Positions 1 through 11,900 of a stretch of 64,000 nucleotides of DNA are shown piece by piece. A model generated the notes under the pieces. That model was not told the origin of the DNA, ran no database searches, and was given only the letters and a program-made list of their open reading frames with translations. Position 1 is the stretch's first letter, and every line of letters starts with the position of its first letter. A program made the position numbers and the translations under genes. The stretch is from Tritrichomonas musculus. Lineage: Eukaryota; Parabasalia; Tritrichomonadida; Tritrichomonadidae. Location: assembly GCA_039105265.1 (NCBI GenBank), contig JAPFFF010000004.1, positions 7,111,501 to 7,175,500 on the forward strand, read 5' to 3'.

Positions 1-129
1 TCACTTTTATCTTTTTTTCAAGAAAAATATACTGTTTCATATTTAAACTCGATATTTGACTTTTCTACATTGATATCATTTGCGATTTTGAATATTCAAT
101 CAGAAAAAAAAAATAAAAATAAAAAATAC

Positions 130-1745
130 AGAACTTGATCAAGGCAAAATTACCCAATATATTTTCTATAAAAAAGAAATTAAAGAACATTATCGTCCAA
201 CTTTCAATGTTCCCATTGAACCATCATTAGAAAAGCTAATTCAAAGATGTTGGTCCAAAAAATCTCAAAATGAGACCAACATTCAAAGAACTATTTAAAC
301 TTCTTTCAAATGAAGACTATTTCCTTCCAAATGTGAGAGAAGTTGATATTAAAGATTATTTTGATGAATTAAATGGTGGTATTCAAAAAGTTTCTCATTA
401 AAAAATTCAAATACCTACATCACATAAAGAAAATCCAGAACCAAATGTAATGCATGAAATAAAAAGAAGAAATAGTTTAGAAAAAGAAGAAAAATTAAAA
501 AAAATAATTACAAATTTAAGGGTGAGGGTCAAAAAAAAGCTTTCTGTTACATTAAACTTCACTGTATATAGATTCAAAATTATATAGGTTTTATATGTTA
601 ATTTTGCTTCTACACAGAGTTGTGCTTCATTTAAAATCCACTTTTTCAATACTTTTTAAAACTTTTTCAATGTTTTTAAAAATGAAGTTAAACTAGATCA
701 ATATAAGATATTTCGTTGTATTTTATGTATAATTATTTTTGGAAGCAATTGAAAAAGATCATAACAGAAGCATTTTTTGAATTTTTTTCTTTGCAGCAAA
801 TATCTTTTTTATATTTGAAGTATAATTATCATAATTTTGTATTTAGGCATATGCATTGTTTTAATTATTTTAAATATTGTTATATTTTATAAAATAGATT
901 CCAAAAAATTAAGTAGATATTGAAAAACAAATTCTTTATTGTAAGCGGTTTTTTAAAATTGAGAGGAATTCCCATTGAATTTGTAAAATATTTTGATATA
1001 TGCTTTTTTTATATATTTAGTCATAAAATATAATATTTAATTATTTTTATTATTTTCAGCTAATAAAAATTATTTTTTTCCAGTTTGACCCTCACCCTTA
1101 ACAAAAGAAAATGCAGATATTAAAAAGATAGCTCTCAAACAACAAAAAGTAATCAAACAACAAAAAGAATCAATTGATTGCAGACACTCAACAAAAACTA
1201 AGCGAAGAAACTACCAAAAATCAAGAATATGAAAAAAAAGTTGAAGAACAACAAGAAATACTAAAAAAAAAAAAAAAAAAAAAATGAAATTACAATGAAT
1301 GACATCAGAAATAATTTAGACAAAGAAATTTTATCGCGAAATAATCTTGAAAAAATGCATAAAGAGGAAACAAAGAAGCAGAATTCAACAATTAATTCTC
1401 TTAATGACAAGATTAAAAATCTGACCAACAACCCAAATATAAGTAACAGCTCGACTGTTTTTTTTTAAAAAACATTCCTTATAATATAAATAAAGAGGAT
1501 CTCCATCAAATTTTCAGTAAGTTTGGTATAATCAGCCATGTTTGAATATTTAAAAACAGAAATAATAGCCAAAAAAGAATGGGCTTTATTAAATTCATTA
1601 GTAAAGATTCTGCATTCGAAGCAAAAAAAATGTCCCCAATATTTTCCCTCTGCAGTCATCAATCCATTAACTACCAGTATTTCCTCAAGTTGGATTTTTA
1701 AAGAGTGAAAGTGTGAAAAGGCATCCAAAATATGCTTACAATATC
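130..1745 (+). pseudogene. Decayed kinase / coiled-coil / RRM gene
   Basis: The first part (about 130-400) reads as the C-terminal lobe of a TKL-type protein kinase: a RPTFNVPIEPSLEKLIQRCW stretch and then RPTFKELFKLLS, which lie in different frames and so show a frameshift near 270. A Lys/Gln/Glu-rich coiled coil follows (about 410-1430). An RNA-recognition motif comes last (about 1450-1640): KNIPYNI resembles RNP2 and RMGFIKF resembles RNP1. The coiled coil is split by a MITE at 516-1101, has another shift near 1172, and runs through an A-homopolymer near 1262-1283. The RRM has an in-frame TGA. Domain order is read directly; that all three belonged to one gene is inferred from the near-continuous frames. 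The kinase N-lobe is not in the window. No function is likely to remain. Confidence 0.7.
516..1101. mobile_element. TTAA-flanked MITE in kinase-RRM pseudogene
   Basis: TTAA at 516-519 and again at 1098-1101 flanks a 578-bp core. The core starts GGGTGAGGGTCAAA (520-533) and ends with its exact reverse complement (1084-1097). Dropping the core and one TTAA leaves the host coiled-coil frame continuous across the join (…ITNLTKENADIKK…), so this is an insertion with target-site duplication. There is no transposase frame, so it is non-autonomous. TTAA duplication is the hallmark of piggyBac-like transposases, but the family is inferred from the target site only. The element at 54415-56652 has the same target site and similar ends. 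Confidence 0.9.
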
Positions 1746-2639
1746 AGAAATTCAAGCTAAACAATCTCTTTTTGGTTAAATAGATATAGAACCATGAAAA
1801 AAAAAAAACAATTAATATTTTATAAATTATTTCATTAAAACATCATGATATTTTTTTATTTGTTTGCAAAAGTATCTAAAGATAAAGGAAAAATATGTCG
1901 ACGAAAGTTAAAACTGTCGACCCAAGAAATATGATTAGAATCGAAAGTTATAACTTTTAACATATGCATGATTGTATCCAAGCATCGTAATTCAATAATG
2001 CAATATTAGTTTTCACTTTCATATTTGAAGTTATGAAAATGGAGTAAATGAATGACAAAATTAATCATGTCGACTCAAGCTCTATGGTTAAGATATTGTA
2101 TATTTAACGAGCATTTTAAATATAACTTTTGATTAGCTATTGTCTTATTTATTTAAATATTTAAAAAATGTTTCTTAATAATATGGATTTTTCTATATAT
2201 TTTACATTAAATTTGCCCGCCAAATTTTTGTGAGTAAATTTGAAATTCTTTCTTTCAGCCAGCTCTTTGCTGTTTCGGTGATTGGCTATGAATATGGCAC
2301 ACTTTATAAGCTTTCAAAAAGAAGCGGTAAAAGGAGGAGATTGCCCTACTTCTGTGATGTGAATTGCCCGAAAACTTTTTTATCTATTTTTTCGAGTGTT
2401 TTCATTAATATGATGTATGATTTATGATATAAAAATACACTTTCTTTTATAATTTTGAATTATTTATATCAGAATTTTCTTTTCGAGAGGTGCTTATACC
2501 GATTTATCTAGCATAACATAAATAATTATTAATAATTATAAATTTATAATAATAAAAAACCATTTCTTTATCATGGAAATTCAAAATCAAATCTTTAATT
2601 ATATTCAAAATCATATCCTTTTATCATGGAAATCAAATC
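1746..2639. other. Intergenic, no supported gene
   Basis: AT-rich sequence. An open frame of about 65 codons at 2230-2427 begins with GTG, matches nothing I recognise and has no initiator signal. Three GTCGAC sites lie between about 1897 and 2072. Nothing else is supported. Confidence 0.5.
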
Positions 2640-3835
2640 TTTCAAAGTAATTTTAGAAAATGGATTTCTCTTTTTTCGAGAAACTTAATAATAGAAAATT
2701 CAAGAAGATGACCTGTTTGGGCCAGAAGTCCCGACGTCTTGTCCTTTATCCAGGTTTTATTAACTTTATATGCGACATGTTAAATTTATCTATAAACTCG
2801 CACGAAAAGATTTTCCAAAAATTGTTGACGATGGACCAAAATTCTATATTGAGCTTTGGTTTCAACCCAGAATCAATAATGCTGTTTCCGCTTGGATGGT
2901 AGACATGAATTTTGCTCCAAAATCATTACTTGACTCATTTCCATCAAGAGATCATCCATCAACAGGAGAATCATGAACTCGCCTTGAAGTTTCCAATCTT
3001 GAACTTGATGTTACACCACTTGATGATGATATTTAGAAGATTGAATCTCCTTATTCTTATATTCGTGCAAGGTGATTTAGAGATTTAAAAATTGTTTCAG
3101 AAATTAGGTAAGCTCTTGATGCGACTCGTTCTCATACAGGTTTTAGAAGCATCAGTACTATAGGAACTTTGTCAACGGCTAATGCTAAAACTCTTAAACA
3201 ACCAGCTCCAGATAACCAAACTCAGATTATTCTTATTGATCGTTCAGTTGATCTTATTACTCCAACGATTACTCAATTGAACTATTAAGATATCATTGCT
3301 GTATTTTTCGGAATTGATTGTGGTCTTTTTAAAATTACAAATTTTAAGGGAGGCCAACAACTTCAATTACTTTCATCTAAATAAAATAATCTTTTTAGAA
3401 CCATGGGAAATATGAATTTTCAAGAAGCATCAACAGAAATAGATCGAGGAACAAAAGCTGTTATCTCTCAATTTAATCAGAATTCTAGAGCCGATTCGCT
3501 CGAAGATGGTCTTAGTCGTTTTCAAAAAACAGCTCAAGTTTCTATTGAAAACAAAACTCTTATTGATCATATCAATTTAACACAGAAAGCTCTTGAAAAA
3601 AATGGAAAATTGAAAATATTTAAAGAAAATAATGAACTAAGAAGCAAACGGATTAAGTGGTGCTTCAACAATTAAGCCACTTGCTACAACAATGCTTGAA
3701 AGTGATGATAATTTTCTTGAAATAGTTCGTATTTTATGCCTTGAAAGCTTACTTAAAGGAGGATTCGATAATAAAGAATGTCCAATATTTGTCAATCAAA
3801 TTGTTTTCACCAATTTCACAAAAACAATTCTTTAA
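2640..3835 (+). pseudogene. Vps33/Sec1-like SM protein pseudogene
   Basis: The clearest block, near 3215-3330, reads QIILIDRSVDLITPTITQLN and then, after an in-frame stop, DIIAVFFGIDCGLFK. This is the signature strand of Sec1/Munc18 (SM) proteins and is closest to Vps33, the SM subunit of the HOPS/CORVET membrane-tethering complexes. Upstream frames (2700-3130) and downstream frames (3390-3660, with KALEKNGKLKIF) fit the rest of such a protein but are cut by several stops and frame changes. Its length of about 1.2 kb is shorter than a full SM gene (about 600 residues), so it is both truncated and decayed. The SM family is fairly sure; the Vps33 subgroup is inferred from the one motif. Confidence 0.7.
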
Positions 3836-5000
3836 ATTTAAATAAATTTATTATAATATAAAAAATAGAATTATATTTGGATATAAAATTCTTCAAACAA
3901 TTTAATTTTTAGTATAAAAACTGATAAAAATGAGGTTTTTTGAAAAATTGAAAATATAAGAATCCAAACTCTTGGGAATGTTAAAAAAAGTGAAGCTGGT
4001 ATTAAATTGAAAAAAACCTAAAATTATGGGAGCAATGAAAAAAATGAAACAAACCAAATAGAAGCGCAGATAAATTGGGAAACATTAATAAACAATATTT
4101 GAGAAACTTATGTTTCACCAAATGATTCTATTTTTAAAGATATTCCATCGCTCACTTCATCGAAAAATACATTATCAAAAAAAGACTGTTCCACATTGAC
4201 GAATCATCGGATGATCCTTTATCATATAAATAGTTTTTGCTGACAAGCTATTTTGTTTTTCTTCGATCCGTAAACATCTGAGGAACAATATGCTTTAGAT
4301 AATCCTTCGAAACTAATAATTTTGAAAGAAATAGGCATCTTTAATAATAAGAAAAAGAAATAGAAGTATTAAATGATTAAAAATTGCTGATAATAAATCA
4401 AGTTGATATGCAAAACACTTTTTTCGCACTCAAGGTCGTCAAAGAGACAAAATCAGAATTTCCACTATCAAGGTTCGGCAAATTATGTAAGAAAATGATA
4501 ATCATCTACGTGTTCTAGCGCTCTCAGAAAATTAATTAATTTCATTAATGGAAAAAATAAAGTAGACTAGCTTTAAAATAGTGTAGAATGGGTGGACTGG
4601 ATTTGAAATAACATGAAAGAAAAATCAATTAGTTATCATGTAAAATTCGTAATAATGGAATTTTTTATGATTATTTAAAATTGTGTGGAACTATATGTTT
4701 TTTTTTTTTTTCAGCATATAACATCAAGCACTAATCCATCATATCCAGGCTGAATGAAATATTTTTGAAATTTGGTTTATCTGAAATGTAATTATTTATT
4801 AAAAAATTTTTGAATATCTTCATGTTTCATTGTTTGATCAATATGTATAAAGAACGCTCGTTTTGGATGAATTTTACCTATTAATTCAACAGCACACTCA
4901 AAAGAAAATCTATAATAATTTGCCCCACTCCTTTAAGTTTTTAATATGATTGTTCTTCCAATTCATACATATCAGTCAAATAAGCTGATATCAGAATAAT
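3836..5000. other. Degenerate AT-rich stretch, no recognised gene
   Basis: Short Lys-rich frames occur on the + strand at 3950-4200, and fragmented frames on the - strand at 4700-4990. They look like eroded coding sequence, but I cannot assign a family. No repeat or RNA gene was seen. Confidence 0.4.
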
Positions 5001-5006
5001 CATGGG

Positions 5007-5340
5007 TTAAAGGAACTGGTGTAATAGAAAATTTATTGATCGGAAATTCTTGATTATGAATCTCACAAAGTTGTATTTTGGCTTGCCTCCACCAACTTGA
5101 GTTTCTTTAAAAATATGATCAAAATGCTTACAAATATCATCAAGGGCAACCATAGAAAAGAGATGATAGACATCCTTTGAAAGTGTCATATTCAATTTTA
5201 GTCACAGAAGATGGAATGGTGATTTGCGTCAGTGAATTGCATCCATAAAAAAAAGAATACTCAAATGTAGTTATAGAAGAAGGAATTTCGATTTGAGTTA
5301 AAGCTGAAAAATCTCTAAAAACAGAAATGCCTATTTTTAT
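5007..5340 (-). pseudogene. BspA-like LRR gene relic
   Basis: On the - strand, 5340-5200 encodes about two TpLRR (BspA-type) repeats, including FEYSFFYGCNSLTQITIPSS. The pattern of TxIxxxAFxxCxSLxxIxIPSS is the family signature. The frame then shifts, and a 62-codon frame (5195-5007) with no recognisable domain follows. BspA-like proteins of trichomonads are surface or secreted LRR proteins, and this scrap is too short to work. It sits head-on to the LRR-kinase pseudogene at 5465, so both may come from one rearranged LRR locus (inference). Confidence 0.6.
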
Positions 5341-5464
5341 TTAATTATGTTCATTATATCTTGCTGAAGAAAATCTTTTGGTGTTGTTACAAGTGTTGGA
5401 TGATTATCAATCAGAACCATTTTTGTTTCAGTATATTCAACTAATATATTAATAAATTATATAA

Positions 5465-7631
5465 TTTATTAATTCACAACTCAAATCCATTTCTTCTGGA
5501 GCTTTTGACTCATCATCAATTCGACAATTAATTTTACTAGGATGTGTTGAAAACATTGATCGACGAATTTTTCAAAATCTTAAAAATTTGGATGATTTTC
5601 AAATCATTGGAAAAAATAAATACTATACAATAATTGACAATAAATTTTTATTGAAGAGAGAAGATTTAAAATCAGAATTTGATGAACTTGTTTGTGTTTT
5701 TGCTGATCAAGAAGAAATAAATATACCCGCACAAGTTAAAATCATAGAAGATTATTCTCTTTTTAATTTATTTAAAATGAAATCAGTTATATGTCCTCCA
5801 AATTCTCAACTTAAAATAATTAAACAGTTTGCAATTTATCAAAATCAAATAGACCGATTAATTTTGCCAGGTTGCATTGAAAATATAGAATATAATAATT
5901 TTACTTATCTAAAAAAAATAGAAGAAATTCAATTCACTGGAAAAAAAAAATAAATATTATTCAGTTTTGAAAAGAAATGATTTAGATTCGACTTTTGATG
6001 AAATTATTTATGCATTAACTGATATTGAAAATGTAACTATTCCTCCATATGTGAAATCAATAAAAGAACATGCAATTTCCTAATGTAAACAATTAGAAAC
6101 CGTTATATTTCCTGAAAATTCAATAATTGAAACAATTGAATCAGAAACGTTTGAGCATTGTCCTGTTGAAAAATTTGTTTTTCCAGAATCTGTCACAAAA
6201 ATAAAAAGTAATGCTTTAGCTTGCAATGATTTTCTCACTTCAGTTCAATTTAATTCATCTAAAGTTGATATAGAAATGGATTGCATTTATCAATGTAATT
6301 GCCTCCAAATTATTTCGTTTCCAAATGCTACCCAAATTAATTTCGATAAATACAGTTGTACAGAAATTCATGTCAAAAGTAATGTTTGTTTTAGTGGGTA
6401 TGAAAGAGCTATTCAAATATATAAAGAGCACATCAAATATATATTTAATCCTCCAGAAGCGAAAAATCGTATCAAACGAGTAAAACCAGCGAAATCATTC
6501 AAACCAAAAATCAGTAAATCAAACCCAATAATTACAAAACAGCAAAATAAAAGTGACTCATCTATAAAAAATGAACAACTGACAAATCGTGAAGCAAAAC
6601 TTATTGATTATATTAGAAGTATTGAAAAAAGACTCCGAAAATATGAAAAAGTTATTCCATTTGATCCAAAAAATCTTGATCTAAATGATTTCACTTTCAA
6701 TGAAAATGTTAATAAATCATATCAATATGACAGATTTTTCATTGATGATGATGATGAAAAACAGCAAAAAAATGTTAGTAAAATTGGCGAAGGAAACAGC
6801 TGTGTTGCCTTTAAAGTTATTGATCATCGAACCAAACAAGTTCTTTGCAAGAAAATTATAAAAAACAATGAATTTGATGGTTTTAATGAACTCAAAAAGA
6901 AAATAAAAGAATTAGAAATTCTTCAAAAGAATTCTCATCCATGTATCTGTGAAATGATTTGTGCAAATCTTCAAGAAAAATGTAATGAAAAAGATGGTGA
7001 CGACGAATATACAACAGCTGCATTTTTCTTTGAATATTTGCCATATAGTTTGAAAGAACTCATTGAAAATAATTCATTGAACAACACACTTAAAACAAAA
7101 ATTGCTCTTGAAGTTGCTTTTGGAATGTCATTTATTCATAAACAGAAACAAATTCATCGTAATCTAAATGTAGATAATATTAGGCTCAACCGTGTATTTG
7201 AATCAGAAATCATCAATTTTTCACAGGTTCATGTTTCAGATTTCTTTTTATCGAACAAAACTTTAACTAAATTGATTGGAACATTTGCTATCATGTCGCT
7301 TGAAATGGCACGAGAAGAAGATTATGATGAAAAAACCGATGTTTATTCGTATGGTGTCGTTCTTTATTTTATTTTTGACGGAAGGCTTCCAAAGCAAAGT
7401 ATGAGTGACAAAATAAATAAGAAAAAAATTAAATTTCCAAAACCTTCTCAAGCAATTTCACAACAATGTTTAGATTTAATCAAAAAATGCATGTCAAATG
7501 AAAGCAAGGATCGTCCATCATTTGATGATATTATTAATGAAATATATTCGGTTTCATTTGAACTTGCTTGTGATTTCATTACAAAATTAGATTTTAATTT
7601 TTTCATTTTTCTATTAGCAAAAAAGATATAA
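5465..7631 (+). pseudogene. LRR-pseudokinase fusion gene, broken
   Basis: The N-terminal half (5465-6420) is divergent BspA-like LRR, with repeated blocks of the type SxLKxIxxxAF…IxxLILPGxVExI. A linker with a coiled coil follows, then a complete kinase-fold domain (about 6780-7560). Numbering from the Met at 6276, the glycine loop is GEGNSCVAF (about 171-179) and the lysine strand is VLCKKII. The catalytic HRD is HRN (Asn296), the following Lys is Asn, and DFG is DFF (322-324), so phosphotransfer is unlikely and a pseudokinase is predicted. The gene has a TAA at 6081-6083, a frame change at the A-run near 5941-5950, and no start upstream. The kinase half has stayed open for 451 codons, so that part may still be expressed or the decay is recent. 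Confidence 0.75.
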
Positions 7632-7639
7632 AGCAAAAT

Positions 7640-8834
7640 ATACCTTGCAATAAATCAAATATCAAAATCACCAAATAAAACATATAGTGATATTGTATTT
7701 AATTTTGTTCGAATGAACAAAAATGGATTTAGTGGTTTTTTTGTAGCATTATATCCAATATTTCTTGTTTTTGGTCTCCTAACTATTTTTTTTTTAAATT
7801 CTAACACAACCAACTACAGGCATCAGAGGAGAAGTTCGAACTTATATGATTCAATGCACATTGAAAATATTTCCATATTGATTTGGAGCTTTTGTTGTTG
7901 ATATATGTATTTGAATCATTATTACAACGATTGTATGTAGCTTATTTAATTTTGGTTGGATCAAACATTTTCATGATAATTTGTTTTCATTTTGGTGGAT
8001 TTTGGTTTTTCAACAACCTTCATTTATTTGGTTTTCGTATGCATTTTCATTCATTTTCAAAAATCCTGAATCAGCTCCGAGACAAATATTCATCATTTTG
8101 TTGGTTATAATTTTGCATACACATCCAATTTGGCTGAATTAGGTGTGGTCATTGTTTCCAACAATTTCGGTTCAACAAGGTCTTTATTTAATTAAGAAAC
8201 ACACAGGAATGACAAAAATGAGTTTTGATGAATATTGTAAAGATGAATCAATTCAACCATTTTATATTGTGCAATTGGTTGATATTGTTATATATGGAGT
8301 TATATTAACTATCATTGAAGTATCAAGACAATCAATTGAAAAAGCAAAAGCAAAACATTTATTTTCGAGTTATGCAAGTTATTTCCAAGAATTGAAGAAT
8401 AATCCAATCAAAAGAAAAGATTAAAATCGAAAAATAAGTTCATGAATGACATGAATGGGCTCTTCTAATTGAAGATGTTTCACGTTTATTCATCAATACT
8501 GCAGGAAAACCAATTCCAGCGGTAAACAATGTTTGTCTTGGAACTAAGAAATGATCATATTTTGGATTTTTAGGAGCTAATGGAGCAGGTAAAACTCAAT
8601 GATTGAATTATTATGTGATATTATTTCAATCATGGTAAGAAGAAAAAAGTGATAATGGTTTTAATTTCTGAATTACAAGATACTCAACAAAAATCCAATG
8701 ATGGTAATCAACAAGCACAAATCAATATATCTCCAAATTCAAATTCAAATAATCAACCAAACACAGATGAAATACATTTAAATATTCAAAATCACGAAAG
8801 AAATAATGATAATTCTGCTGATGATGCACCATAA
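7640..8834 (+). pseudogene. ABCA-type transporter pseudogene
   Basis: Frames at 7710-8140 are hydrophobic and resemble the last membrane segments of an ABC-A transporter (…IFKNPESAPRQIFIILL…). An open piece follows (8143-8424) with PTISVQQGLYLIKKHTGM. Near 8500-8600 the translation gives AVNNVCLG and then FGFLGANGAGKT, the Walker A motif of an ABC nucleotide-binding domain. The rest of that domain is missing: a short Asn/Gln-rich frame (8649-8834) ends the unit. Many frame changes and stops show it is dead. ABCA proteins move lipids across membranes. The family call rests on Walker A in the right place after the membrane part. Confidence 0.7.
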
Positions 8835-8983
8835 AAAAAATATTTTTTTCGAGATAAAAAAAATAAAATATGTTATATTGTAAAAAGGAAATGTAGTAAT
8901 TTGTTATTTATTTATTTATTATAAGAAGATGCGGATCAAGTGTTTATCTTATATTAAGTCATAATTTTTTGTAGAAAATTATT

Positions 8984-11900
8984 TCATGCATTTTCCATTC
9001 GTAAGAGAGCGTTTTTGGCTTTTTCGTGTCCTTTATCAGCTGCCATCTTGTAGTATTTAACTGCTTCATTCTTGTTAACTGGAATTCCATCTCCTTGTTG
9101 AAGCATAAGGCCATAATTGTACATTGCAGCAGCATTTCCTTTGTCAATGGCCATCTTGTAGTATTTAACTGCTTCATTCTTGTTAACTGGAATTCCATCT
9201 CCATGTTGAAGCATAAAGCCATAATTGTTCATTGCAGCAGCATTTCCTTTGTCAATGGCCATCTTGTAGTATTTAACTGCTTCATTCTTGTTAACTGGAA
9301 TTCCATCTCCTTTCTTAAGCATAAGGCCATAACTGTTCATTGCAGAAGCATCTCCTTTGTCAATGGCCATCTTGTAGTATTTAACTGCTTCATTCTTGTT
9401 AACTGGAATTCCATCTCCTTGTTGAAGCATAAGGCCATAATTGTTCATTGCAGAAGCATCTCCTTTGTCAATGGCCATCTTGTAGTATTTAACTGCTTCA
9501 TTCTTGTTAACTGGAATTCCATCTCCTTGTTGAAGCATAAGGCCATAATTGTACATTGCATCAGCATTTCCTTTGTCAATGGCCATCTTGTAGTATTTAA
9601 CTGCTTCATTCTTGTTAACTGGAATTCCATCTCCTTTCTTAAGCATAAGGCCATAACTGTTCATTGCAGCAGCATTTCCTTTGTCAATGGCCATCTTGTA
9701 GTATTTAACTGCTTCATTCTTGTTAACTGGAATTCCATCTCCATGTTGAAGCATAAAGCCATAACTGTTCATTGCAGCAGCATTTCCTTTGTCAATGGCC
9801 ATCTTGTAGTATTTAACTGCTTCATTCTTGTTAACTGGAATTCCATCTCCTTGTTGAAGCATAAGGCCATAATTGTACATTGCAGAAGCATTTCCTTTGT
9901 CAATGGCCATCTTGTAGTATTTAACTGCTTCATTCTTGTTAACTGGAATTCCATCTCCTTGTTGAAGCATAAGGCCATAATTGTTCATTGCAGAAGCATT
10001 TCCTTTGTCAATGGCCATCTTGTAGTATTTAACTGCTTCATTCTTGTTAACTGGAATTCCATCTCCTTCATCAAGCATAAGGCCATAATTGTACATTGCA
10101 GAAGCATTTCCTTTGTCAATGGCCATCTTGTAGTATTTAACTGCTTCATTCTTGTTAACTGGAATTCCATCTCCTTGTTGAAGCATAAGGCCATAACTGT
10201 TCATTGCATCAGCATTTCCTTTGTCAATGGCCATCTTGTAGTATTTAACTGCTTCATTCTTGTTAACTGGAATTCCATCTCCTTTCTTAAGCATAAGGCC
10301 ATAATTGTACATTGCATCAGCATTTCCTTTGTCAATGGCCATCTTGTAGTATTTAACTGCTTCATTCTTGTTAACTGGAATTCCATCTCCTTGTTGAAGC
10401 ATAAGGCCATAATTGTACATTGCAGCAGCATTTCCTTTGTCAATGGCCATCTTGTAGTATTTAACTGCTTCATTCTTGTTAACTGGAATTCCATCTCCTT
10501 GTTGAAGCATAAAGCCATAATTGTTCATTGCAGCAGCATTTCCTTTGTCAATGGCCATCTTGTAGTATTTAACTGCTTCATTCTTGTTAACTGGAATTCC
10601 ATCTCCATGTTGAAGCATAAAGCCATAACTGTACATTGCAGCAGCATTTCCTTTGTCAATGGCCATCTTGTAGTATTTAACTGCTTCATTCTTGTTAACT
10701 GGAATTCCATCTCCTTTCTTAAGCATAAGGCCATAATTGTACATTGCATCAGCATTTCCTTTGTCAATGGCCATCTTGTAGTATTTAACTGCTTCATTCT
10801 TGTTAACTGGAATTCCATCTCCTTTCTTAAGCATAAGGCCATAACTGTACATTGCAGAAGCATCTCCTTTGTCAATGGCCATCTTGTAGTATTTAACTGC
10901 TTCATTCTTGTTAACTGGAATTCCATCTCCTTGTTGAAGCATAAGGCCATAATTGTACATTGCAGAAGCATCTCCTTTGTCAATGGCCATCTTGTAGTAT
11001 TTAACTGCTTCATTCTTGTTAACTGGAATTCCATCTCCTTTCTTAAGCATAAGGCCATAATTGTTCATTGCAGCAGCATTTCCTTTGTCAATGGCCATCT
11101 TGTAGTATTTAACTGCTTCATTCTTGTTAACTGGAATTCCATCTCCTTGTTGAAGCATAAAGCCATAACTGTTCATTGCAGCAGCATTTCCTTTGTCAAT
11201 GGCCATCTTGTAGTATTTAACTGCTTCATTCTTGTTAACTGGAATTCCATCTCCTTGTTGAAGCATAAGGCCATAATTGTTCATTGCAGAAGCATTTCCT
11301 TTGTCAATGGCCATCTTGTAGTATTTAACTGCTTCATTCTTGTTAACTGGAATTCCATCTCCTTCATCAAGCATAAGGCCATAATTGTACATTGCAGAAG
11401 CATTTCCTTTGTCAATGGCCATCTTGTAGTATTTAACTGCTTCATTCTTGTTAACTGGAATTCCATCTCCTTGTTGAAGCATAAGGCCATAACTGTTCAT
11501 TGCATCAGCATTTCCTTTGTCAATGGCCATCTTGTAGTATTTAACTGCTTCATTCTTGTTAACTGGAATTCCATCTCCTTCATCAAGCATAAGGCCATAA
11601 TTGTACATTGCAGAAGCATTTCCTTTGTCAATGGCCATCTTGTAGTATTTAACTGCTTCATTCTTGTTAACTGGAATTCCATCTCCTTGTTGAAGCATAA
11701 GGCCATAATTGTACATTGCAGAAGCATCTCCTTTGTCAGCCTCAACTTTCATTACTTGAGCACGTGTCATATTTTTGTTGGTTGATGATTGTGTATCTGC
11801 AGGAGGCGGTACAGATTCCTCTAATTTAGGAGTGAGAAATTTGTCACTCTTATCGAAGCCGCTCTTTTTAGCCATGTTGAAAAGTTTGGTGGCTTCTTTC

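Noticed and set aside
2230-2427. A 65-codon frame
   Set aside because: It starts with GTG, has no initiator and no recognisable domain.
9026-11785. A 919-codon open frame on the + strand
   Set aside because: It is the antisense of the 108-bp Sel1 array. The repeat unit has no stop in that frame, so its openness is automatic.
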